Part shown: positions 8,080 through 13,859 of the stretch, piece after piece
How positions within the stretch are numbered: position 1 is the first letter of the stretch
Layout of the letters: every line of letters begins with the position of its first letter
NCBI GenBank assembly: GCA_964420605.1
Contig: CAYQUC010000090.1
Span: 1 to 13,859 of the forward strand
Direction: 5' to 3'
DNA from: CAYQUC01 sp964420605
GTDB lineage: Bacteria; Pseudomonadota; Gammaproteobacteria; UBA6429; Thiohalophilaceae
DNA length: 13,859 nt
The notes under the pieces: model-generated
Told to the model about the DNA's origin: nothing
Seen by the model: the letters and a program-made list of their open reading frames with translations, nothing else
Databases searched by the model: none
Made by a program: the position numbers and the translations under genes

Positions 8080-9053
8080 ATGAGTCTATGTTATTTGACT
8101 ATATCTTTTTATTGTCATTTGAAAGGCCCTTTTTATTATTTTTGGCGTTTCAACCATTAGTACTCATTTTCATTAGACGTATAAAAATTCATTCTTTATC
8201 AAAATATTCTGATAAAAACTTATGGCCGTGGTCAATTAACATTTCAGAACAGTATTTTTGTTCGCGCACATTATTGCAATTTATTGCGTGGTTATTAATA
8301 TCAATGGCAATAGCGGGGCCACGTTTACCATTTTTAAATAAAACGTTATCCGAGCAAGATGACAGTATTAAAAGTGATGTCTCAATCATGTTAATTGCCG
8401 ATATCAATGGCATAAGGGAGTCAGAGTTTAATTCGTACTTAATACAACTTAGTGATTTCATTGATAAGCTCAACGGTGAAAAAATAGGTTTTATTTCATT
8501 AAACTCATCTAGTGCATTAATTTCACCACTAACCAATGACTATGCCGTAAGTTATTTTTATCTAAAACAGATGTTCAATGTGATAGATCTAAACTCAAAT
8601 TCTAGCCACAATGATCTATACCGATCATTAAAAATTGCATATAATGAAATACTCAATAGTAAGCCAACCTCCAGTGTTATTATCTATTGGTCAGATTACA
8701 CACGTTCAAATATCAAAGATCCCCAAATAATAAAAGTAAAAGGATTAATTGAAAAAATTAAAACCGATAACATTGGAGTCATACCAATATGGAATGAAAG
8801 CAGCGATATTGATCATGGTTCAAGTGATATAAACTCAATATTTGGAGATTTAGCTACACAATTCCGCGGTCAATTATTAAATAATCTTTATCATGATTCT
8901 TTGGATGACTTAAAATCATCCACCTTATTTGATACAAGTAAAAACCACAGTCATAAACAGCTTTATGCGTACCCATTACTTATTGGATTAATATTGTTAT
9001 TATTCTCATTAATAGCACCTAGAGTTTCATTGAAGGCAGAAAATGAAATTTAA
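8076..9053 (+). CDS. batB: BatB-like VWA protein with degenerate MIDAS
   Basis: Second VWA-type membrane protein of the operon, 325 aa. Helices are seen at about 18-34, 66-81 and 298-315, with AIAGPRLP matching the ALARP-like lead-in of VWA Bat proteins. The DxSxS motif is replaced: LIADINGI keeps Asp109, but Asn111 and Ile113 stand where the two serines should be. The later Asp loop reads YWSDY, not SDG. The reading frame is intact and hydrophobic segments are conserved, so it is not an obvious pseudogene. It starts in an ATGA overlap with batA and ends 11 bp inside the TPR gene. In many proteobacteria BatB is one protein with VWA and TPR parts; here the TPR part is separate. It may act as a scaffold rather than as a metal-dependent binder. 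Confidence 0.85.
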   Translation: MNESMLFDYIFLLSFERPFLLFLAFQPLVLIFIRRIKIHSLSKYSDKNLWPWSINISEQYFCSRTLLQFIAWLLISMAIAGPRLPFLNKTLSEQDDSIKSDVSIMLIADINGIRESEFNSYLIQLSDFIDKLNGEKIGFISLNSSSALISPLTNDYAVSYFYLKQMFNVIDLNSNSSHNDLYRSLKIAYNEILNSKPTSSVIIYWSDYTRSNIKDPQIIKVKGLIEKIKTDNIGVIPIWNESSDIDHGSSDINSIFGDLATQFRGQLLNNLYHDSLDDLKSSTLFDTSKNHSHKQLYAYPLLIGLILLLFSLIAPRVSLKAENEI

Positions 9054-9771
9054 GCTACTTTTATTATTGGTGATAAACTTAATTATGATCAATTCAGCTC
9101 ATTCAAATTCTGTGAATGAGCAAGCCTATAACAATTTCCAAGCTGAAAATTATCAACTAGCATTAAATTTATATTCAAATATTACAGGCTATTCCGCCCG
9201 AATGGGCCAAGGTAGCAGCGCATACAAACTAGAAGATTATAAAGCAGCAGCGAAACAATATACTTTAGCATTATTAAAAGCCATTAATAATGACGAAAAA
9301 TTCATGTCATTATTTAACTTAGCAAATGCACATTATAAAAACGGTGAGTTCATTAAAGCCATAGAAACATATAAATACCTACTTATTTATAACCCTAACT
9401 CCGAAAAAGCACAAAGTAATTTATGGTCAGCCCAATCCATGTTAATTGACAAAATAAAGAGTAATAAATTATACGAGAACAAAGAGAGTCTTAACTATGA
9501 AGCACCCCAAGACAAATCAGACTTAAAAGAAGAAATGGAAAAATTTAGTAAAACTGAAAAAATTGGTTATTTGCGAACATTGATTGGCGATCGAGTCGCA
9601 GAAGGGGAGTTAAATGCAATCGCCGATAATGATAAAAGCGTAAACTTATTAATATCAAAAGCTAAACAGATAAAAAACTACTTGTCAGCCATAAAAAAAT
9701 TGGAGTTTGTTAAAGATAATCCAAGTTCAATTTTAAAATCAATAATACAGTTCGAAATAAAAGAACAATAA
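9043..9771 (+). CDS. Exported TPR protein of the Bat operon (BatC / BatB C-terminal part)
   Basis: Predicted periplasmic TPR protein of 242 aa. Residues 1-21 form a signal peptide (MKFKLLLLLV core, ending SAHS), or possibly a membrane anchor. About three TPR-like helical hairpins follow: near 26-46, 53-80 (YKLEDYKAAAKQYTLAL) and 87-120 (FNLANAHYKNGEFIKAIETYKYLL, then NP). The C-terminal stretch KLEFVKDNPSSILKSIIQFE (219-238) resembles the closing motif of fused BatB VWA-TPR proteins (the DP..LL.. type), which supports calling it the split-off TPR half. It overlaps batB by 11 bp and ends 2 bp before batD. AAGG about 9 nt upstream is a modest ribosome site. A mostly charged linker lies at about 140-175. 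Confidence 0.85.
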   Translation: MKFKLLLLLVINLIMINSAHSNSVNEQAYNNFQAENYQLALNLYSNITGYSARMGQGSSAYKLEDYKAAAKQYTLALLKAINNDEKFMSLFNLANAHYKNGEFIKAIETYKYLLIYNPNSEKAQSNLWSAQSMLIDKIKSNKLYENKESLNYEAPQDKSDLKEEMEKFSKTEKIGYLRTLIGDRVAEGELNAIADNDKSVNLLISKAKQIKNYLSAIKKLEFVKDNPSSILKSIIQFEIKEQ

Positions 9772-9773
9772 TC

Positions 9774-11228
9774 ATGAAAGTAACATTGCAAATATATTTA
9801 CTCTTTTCCATATTGTTTTTTTCGGTTCAAACTTATGCAGCAAAAACCAAAGCTGTATTTGAGGTAACAACCAATCAGAATGTTTATGCTATTGGTCATG
9901 CGATAGACATAATCTTTGAAACACGCAATATTTCTCAATCATTAAGCTCCTTGGAGCTTAATGTTTTAAATAAAGATTTTGTCGTTCACGATTACAATGT
10001 AGATAAATTCGAAGATCTCATTGATGGAACTTTAGTCCGGGTAGAAAACCTAGTTGTCAGATTATACCCAAGACGCACTGGAAAACTTAGTATTCCAAGA
10101 TTTAAATTAGGTCGCTACAGAAGTAAATCAATACCCCTGAGTATCATAAACGACTTCAATAGTGCCATCAAAATACGTACGACCACAGTCAAAAAAACAT
10201 ACTTCCAGCGTGAACCGATAAATGTTTATGTTGACATTTACTATCGACGAAAAAAAAATATTTCAAGTATTGGTGAACTGAAAAATGAAAACTTTATCAT
10301 TAGTGATGTAGTAAAAACAGAATATACGACTAAAGATAATGATAATACCATACCGGTTGATCGGTTTTCTTGGATTGTTACACCACTTGTCGATGGCTTA
10401 CAAACTCTGCACTTACCAATGATAAAGACTGGTGGTCGAAGAATGTTTCCTTCAGGTAAATTAAAATTAAATGTCGTATCGCTGCCCAGTACACTTCCAG
10501 GCATGGTACCAGTTTCAAAACAAACCATTACTAATAATAAAGTCACAGATGAAAAAATGTGGATAAATAAAGTTTATTATTGGACATTTACCTTAATTGG
10601 GAACGGCCTTAATGAAAATACTTTAGATAAAATACTAAACTCACAGTTGCGTTCAAACTCAATAATCCGGTATTTTCCAAAAACTTTTAAGAAAATTAGA
10701 ATAAATAATGGAGCGCAGTTTAAAATAGATGTCAAAATTCCATTTAAATTATACAAAACAGGAGAGTTCGTTTTACCAGTATTAGATATACCGTATATCA
10801 GCTCTGAGACGGGGATAATAGAACATTCCTTTTCAAATGAAATTTCACTAATGGCAACGAGCGATTTAATTGAAAACTCTAAAAGTTTTTTGGCACTATT
10901 TCTTTTTTTAATTATATTCACATTACCAATATCAAAAATTATTAGACGAGCTTACATTAGAAATCGTTATAGAATGTGTTATTACGCTGTAGCGATGACG
11001 GGTAATCCAAAAAAAATCAAAGATGTATTATTTAAATACACTCCTCACCTAAGCACCGAGCAGGCTGTTACAATTAAACAATGGGAAGAGTCAGCATCAG
11101 TTCTTAACCCTGAGCAACGAGATGTAATTAAAAAAATTGGTATCTTATTGGATAAATTTAATTACGCAGAACACCATTCCAAGACAGAAGTAGCAGTACT
11201 TAAAAAACTACTAAAAAGTTTAATTTAA
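9774..11228 (+). CDS. batD: BatD-like protein, exported with C-terminal membrane anchor
   Basis: Last gene of the Bat cluster, 484 aa. A signal peptide covers about 1-22 (cleavage after QTYA). A large periplasmic region of beta-sandwich character follows, then a membrane helix at about 371-390 (FLALFLFLIIFTLPISKII) and a roughly 90-residue cytosolic helical tail. BatD features include the opening VTTNQNVYAIGHAIDIIFET, YFQREPINVYVDIYYRR for the second domain, and the PVDRFSWIVTPLVDGLQTLHLP-type strand pair. It begins 2 bp after the TPR gene. It is shorter than many BatD proteins (often 550-600 aa) but has the same order of parts. Its role is likely to link periplasmic sensing or assembly to the membrane VWA pair. 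Function is known only in general terms (aerotolerance or envelope stress in other bacteria). Confidence 0.87.
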   Translation: MKVTLQIYLLFSILFFSVQTYAAKTKAVFEVTTNQNVYAIGHAIDIIFETRNISQSLSSLELNVLNKDFVVHDYNVDKFEDLIDGTLVRVENLVVRLYPRRTGKLSIPRFKLGRYRSKSIPLSIINDFNSAIKIRTTTVKKTYFQREPINVYVDIYYRRKKNISSIGELKNENFIISDVVKTEYTTKDNDNTIPVDRFSWIVTPLVDGLQTLHLPMIKTGGRRMFPSGKLKLNVVSLPSTLPGMVPVSKQTITNNKVTDEKMWINKVYYWTFTLIGNGLNENTLDKILNSQLRSNSIIRYFPKTFKKIRINNGAQFKIDVKIPFKLYKTGEFVLPVLDIPYISSETGIIEHSFSNEISLMATSDLIENSKSFLALFLFLIIFTLPISKIIRRAYIRNRYRMCYYAVAMTGNPKKIKDVLFKYTPHLSTEQAVTIKQWEESASVLNPEQRDVIKKIGILLDKFNYAEHHSKTEVAVLKKLLKSLI

Positions 11229-11430
11229 TAATCACCTACCAATAGATTATTTCTGATTAAAAAACACCTAAACAATTCATTTTAACATAATAACTTAAAG
11301 TGTAAGGTGATATTATTAATAATATCCACTCGATTAACATTTAAGTTATCAATGTTATTGCCGATAGCCTCCCAGATGTGATGTAAAGACATAGTCAATT
11401 AATTTTATTGTTGATATCTGGGGAAAATAA
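11229..11430. promoter_or_regulatory. Intergenic region between batD and the EEP gene
   Basis: This 202-bp gap contains no gene. It carries several inverted repeats (listed separately) and must end the Bat transcript or start the next one. ATCACCT (11231-11237) and AGGTGAT (11305-11311) are a further exact 7-bp inverted pair. GGGGA at 11420-11424, 6 nt before the ATG at 11431, is a fair ribosome site. I found no convincing -35/-10 pair and no G/C-rich terminator hairpin with a T-run. Confidence 0.5.
11290..11349. repeat. Nested near-concentric inverted repeats
   Basis: Outer arms ATAACTTAAA (11290-11299) and TTTAAGTTAT (11340-11349) are exact reverse complements. Between them lies an 18-nt perfect palindrome at 11309-11326, GATATTATTAATAATATC. 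Its centre is only 2 bp from that of the outer pair. A third pair, TAACATT (11335-11341) and AATGTTA (11351-11357), overlaps the right arm and could compete with it. This could be an operator array, an mRNA hairpin, or a chance feature of AT-rich DNA. Confidence 0.5.
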
Positions 11431-12408
11431 ATGAAAATATCTAAAACACTATTTTATTTTGCAATAATTTATGGCAGTGTGACCACCGTAAATGCCAAGC
11501 CAATCACAATTGCTACATTTAACTGTGAGTTTTTAACGACACCTAAGGTACACATAAAATATGGTCTACCGTTTAGCATAAAAAAAGCCAAAAAATCTGA
11601 ACAAGTGCAATGGGAAAAAACAAACTTTAGAAAAAATAAATATCTCGAGTCAGCTAAAGAAGTAGCTAAAGTAATAAAATCCATTAACGCGGATATAATT
11701 TCATTAACTGAAGTTGGTGATGAAAGTGACATTAAAATACTTGTAAAACAAATTAAAGCACTAGGATTGGATTACAAGCACACAGCCATTGGCACATCGA
11801 AAGACACTATAACAAAACAAAATGTCGCCGTTTTATCAAAGTTTCCTTTAGTAAATTTAATATCACCAATCCCCGGTAGAGAAAGTTATTTACAGGAGCT
11901 AGACGATTCTGATACTGAGGCAAGTACAGGAGTTAGTAAAGGGCTACGGGTTACAGCTAAAGTAAACGATAAAAATATAATAATATACTCGTTACATTTT
12001 TCTTCTGAACGCGGCGGTCATGAAAAAGACATGCAGCGAATCGCACAAGCATCTATAGTTCGCCGACATATGTTACCTAGTTTAATTAATAATGAAATGA
12101 TAATTGTTGCTGGAGATTTAAATGAAAAAAGAGGGCAGCCTACTTTACTAAGAATTAGAGGCTTTGATGACATATACCCCGATCTAATTCAAACTGGTTT
12201 AGCTAAGTATTTTAAGAGTTCAAAACTAGATACAAGGTGGACATACAGCTATATGGGAATAAGGCAACAAATCGATCACATTCTCTTATCTGATGAAATA
12301 AAATTAAAAACAAAACGCAGTGGAATTAAATCGAAGACAATAACGCATAATAATAAAAAAGCGTCAGATCACAAACCATTCATTATTACAATAAACTTTA
12401 AAGATTAA
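11431..12408 (+). CDS. Exported endonuclease/exonuclease/phosphatase (EEP) family protein
   Basis: Metal-dependent phosphodiesterase of the EEP (DNase I-like) fold; it may act on nucleic acids, phospholipids or other phosphoesters outside the cytoplasm. The 325 aa begin with a signal peptide, cleaved about after residue 22 (TTVNA|KP). All core motifs are present: IATFNCEF (Asn31), ISLTEVG (Glu94, metal ligand), YSLHFSS (His189), AGDLNEKRG (Asp229/Asn231), QIDHILLS (Asp282) and SDHKPF (Asp313/His314). It is therefore predicted to be active. An insert near 38-66 is rich in Lys and lies between the first two motifs. It follows the Bat operon after 202 bp and probably has its own transcript. GGGGA lies 6 nt ahead of the ATG. 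The substrate cannot be told from sequence; a secreted nuclease is the simplest guess. Confidence 0.9.
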   Translation: MKISKTLFYFAIIYGSVTTVNAKPITIATFNCEFLTTPKVHIKYGLPFSIKKAKKSEQVQWEKTNFRKNKYLESAKEVAKVIKSINADIISLTEVGDESDIKILVKQIKALGLDYKHTAIGTSKDTITKQNVAVLSKFPLVNLISPIPGRESYLQELDDSDTEASTGVSKGLRVTAKVNDKNIIIYSLHFSSERGGHEKDMQRIAQASIVRRHMLPSLINNEMIIVAGDLNEKRGQPTLLRIRGFDDIYPDLIQTGLAKYFKSSKLDTRWTYSYMGIRQQIDHILLSDEIKLKTKRSGIKSKTITHNNKKASDHKPFIITINFKD

Positions 12409-12420
12409 AGATTAAAGATT
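12400..12420 (+). repeat. Three exact copies of a 7-bp tandem repeat across a stop codon
   Basis: AAAGATT occurs three times in a row with no mismatch, covering the last codons and stop (TAA, 12406-12408) of the EEP gene. Each unit regenerates AAA GAT TAA, so gain or loss of one unit would keep the same protein end. It looks like recent slippage expansion. Confidence 0.9.
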
Positions 12421-12466
12421 AATTATCACTTTAATAAATTACCACAGCGTAAATTGACTATTTAAG

Positions 12467-12895
12467 ATGCTATCAATTGTAAAATTAATATTACCTGTCA
12501 TCATTCCATCATGGAATTTTTTTGATGTAATTGTGGCATCACCTCGAATTCAATATTGTCTACTGCGGGATAAAAATGAACCTGATCGTATTTGGAGTGA
12601 ATTTCGACCTAGAGCAATGAAGGTGGCATTTATCACAATGCTAGGGCGTTTATTTTGGAATCCTAAATGGAATGAAACACTCTATTTAGTTAGTTGTGCT
12701 GAACGATTAGTAGAACAGCAAACTAATCATAGTGAAGATGAAATATTTAAAAGGGTTATTTCTTCTTTATCAAAAACAGAAATAAATTCAACCCATAAAC
12801 TTATTAAAATTCGATTGTCTTTTATTAAACGCGAAGGTAATTTATTAACAGAAGAAATAGTGTATCAATCACCAGATAGAATGTTACAAAATTGA
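12467..12895 (+). CDS. Uncharacterised 142-aa protein paired with HTTM-like gene
   Basis: I do not recognise a named domain. The protein opens with a hydrophobic stretch (LSIVKLILPVIIPSWNFFDVIVA, about 2-24) that is too broken by Pro and Trp to be a sure membrane helix, and could lie flat on the membrane. The middle part has an FRPRAMKVAF stretch and LFWNPKWNETLYLVSCAERLVEQQ; the end is charged and looks soluble. Its stop overlaps the start of the downstream HTTM-like gene by 1 bp (TGATG), which suggests the two are co-translated and work together. It starts 58 bp after the EEP gene and has no clear Shine-Dalgarno site. A role as the cytosolic partner of the membrane protein is inferred from position only. 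Confidence 0.8.
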   Translation: MLSIVKLILPVIIPSWNFFDVIVASPRIQYCLLRDKNEPDRIWSEFRPRAMKVAFITMLGRLFWNPKWNETLYLVSCAERLVEQQTNHSEDEIFKRVISSLSKTEINSTHKLIKIRLSFIKREGNLLTEEIVYQSPDRMLQN

Positions 12896-13593
12896 TGATA
12901 AGCATTAATTTTGAACTTGCAACGCGACTAACTGAAGTGTTTTTAGGACTTGCCTTTGTGCAGCAAAGTTTAGAGCATTTATATCGATTTACTGATGAAC
13001 GTGTATTATTTTCATTTCGATTATTATTTTCAGTACTATTAATTACAGGCTTTCAATCAAGCTGGATTCTTGTTCTATTAATTATTTTAAGTGTCATTAT
13101 TCTGTATCGTTTTAATGGGCCGTATAATGGTGGTGCAGATAGAATGGGGCTATTGATATTATTCTGCCTTGGGTTATCACAACATGCATCAACACTGTAT
13201 TGGCAAGAAATAGCGTTTGGTTATTTGGCCATTCAGTTAACGCTATCGTATTTTATGTCCGGCTATGTAAAACTAAAAAATCCTGATTGGCGTAACGGTC
13301 AAGCATTGGTTGATGTATTTCAATTTTCAGCTTATCCGGTGAGTGAATCGTTGCGGCATTGGGCAAAATCACCTAACAAATTATTTTTAACATCGTGGAT
13401 AGTAATTGTATTCGAATTAATTTTTCCATTATCATTACTATCAAATATCACGCTCATAGCAGCATTACTGTTTGCAGCCTGTTTTCATTTAGCCAATGCA
13501 TTTCTATTTGGTTTAAATCGATTCTTTTGGATATGGATTGCAGCTTATCCATCAATTTTGTGGTTACAACAACGGCTATTTATCACCAGTTAG
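12895..13593 (+). CDS. HTTM-like multipass membrane protein
   Basis: Predicted inner-membrane protein with about six hydrophobic segments, similar in layout to HTTM-domain proteins (the membrane part related to vitamin K-dependent carboxylases). I chose the ATG at 12895 (232 aa), where it forms a TGATG junction with the preceding stop. A TTG at 12892 would add only one Met. Visible features include the early EVFLGLAFVQQSLEHLY helix, FNGPYNGGADRMGLL (about 74-87), the conserved-looking YFMSGYVKLKNPDWRNGQAL (119-138), and FELIFPLSLL with FHLANAFLFGLNRFFW near the end. Such genes often neighbour a DCC (DUF393) thiol-redox gene, but none is seen after it here. It could be an enzyme or a transporter-like protein; the activity is unknown. 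Confidence 0.75.
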   Translation: MISINFELATRLTEVFLGLAFVQQSLEHLYRFTDERVLFSFRLLFSVLLITGFQSSWILVLLIILSVIILYRFNGPYNGGADRMGLLILFCLGLSQHASTLYWQEIAFGYLAIQLTLSYFMSGYVKLKNPDWRNGQALVDVFQFSAYPVSESLRHWAKSPNKLFLTSWIVIVFELIFPLSLLSNITLIAALLFAACFHLANAFLFGLNRFFWIWIAAYPSILWLQQRLFITS

Positions 13594-13859
13594 CGTCAAA
13601 GTTATTAGTCGGTAACATTGAAAGTTATATATTAATCAAGTATTTATAACTTAGTAGTGCAAAATGAAATGATATACTTCAGTACATTCAACTTCGCATA
13701 ATATATATTATGTTAAATAACGTATGCTACATATAATATGGTACTTTTCTCAGGTACAACAGAACTGCTTCTTCCTTTCTAGCATTTTTTTAGTAGTTAA
13801 CATTACTCCCCCGCCTCTAACACAAAATAAAATAACTTCTTTGTTTGTTTCTAAACTAT
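13594..13859. other. Gene-free tail of the window with AT-rich palindromes
   Basis: No convincing gene lies on either strand. AAGTTATA (13622-13629) and TATAACTT (13645-13652) are exact inverted arms with a 15-nt gap just after the HTTM-like gene, and could form a weak 3' hairpin. CATAATATATATTATG at 13697-13712 is a perfect 16-nt palindrome. A purine-rich motif with GGGGGAG on the minus strand (around 13806-13812) precedes only a 17-codon frame. Confidence 0.5.

Noticed and set aside
8189..8536. Open frame on the minus strand within batB
   Set aside because: It lies wholly inside a well-supported gene, has no ribosome site or recognisable domain, and fits the usual shadow pattern in AT-rich DNA.
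8076..9053. batB as a pseudogene because of the altered MIDAS
   Set aside because: The frame is intact, helices and lead-in motif are kept, and both gene overlaps are preserved; loss of metal binding alone does not show decay.
10241..10921. Two minus-strand open frames inside batD
   Set aside because: Both are antisense shadows of a clear BatD coding region, with no domain or neighbour support.
13716..13725. AATAACGTAT shared with the fadE upstream region (3281-3290)
   Set aside because: A 10-mer shared twice in nearly 14 kb of AT-rich DNA is weak, and the flanks do not match.
13750..13803. Minus-strand frame of 17 codons beginning ATGTTAACTACT with a G-rich stretch just upstream
   Set aside because: The G-rich stretch is only 2 nt from the ATG, too close for a ribosome site, and the peptide shows no recognisable feature.

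Overview
The window is AT-rich and comes from a Gram-negative bacterium, most likely a marine or cold-water type gammaproteobacterium. The evidence is a close full-core match to the long enterobacterial-type acyl-CoA dehydrogenase FadE, Sec signal peptides, and a BatA/BatB/TPR/BatD layout typical of proteobacteria. The genus cannot be fixed from the sequence. No tRNA, rRNA, CRISPR array, insertion sequence or phage gene was seen.

Positions 1-3345 hold the start of a fatty-acid beta-oxidation operon on the minus strand. fadE comes first, followed 32 bp later by a thiolase that runs off the left edge. FadE would introduce the first double bond into acyl-CoA and the thiolase would release acetyl-CoA. 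Both genes have clear Shine-Dalgarno sites. The fadE upstream region carries perfect AT-rich palindromes that may be operators. Positions 3346-4494 encode, also on the minus strand, a class-V PLP-dependent aminotransferase-fold enzyme that lacks the active-site cysteine motif of cysteine desulfurases.

Positions 4757-11228 are a compact plus-strand MoxR/Bat operon, divergent from the aminotransferase gene: MoxR AAA+ ATPase, DUF58, DUF4381, BatA (VWA), BatB (VWA), a separate TPR lipoprotein-like/exported protein, and BatD. Genes are 2-10 bp apart or overlap. In related systems such clusters are linked to envelope stress tolerance and to MoxR-assisted maturation or metal loading of partner proteins. 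The notable point is that BatB has lost the two serines of its MIDAS metal site while BatA and the DUF58 protein keep theirs. BatB and its TPR part are also separate, overlapping genes rather than one fused protein.

After a 202-bp gap with nested near-concentric inverted repeats comes an exported endonuclease/exonuclease/phosphatase-family protein (11431-12408), whose stop codon lies in a 7-bp tandem repeat. Then comes a tightly coupled pair: an unrecognised 142-residue protein and an HTTM-like multipass membrane protein (12467-13593). The last 266 bp contain no convincing gene but do hold AT-rich palindromes.

No wholly new system is demonstrated. The best leads are the BatB without a MIDAS site, the lysine/threonine-rich tail on the thiolase, the FadE without its membrane anchor, and the uncharacterised 142-aa/HTTM pair.
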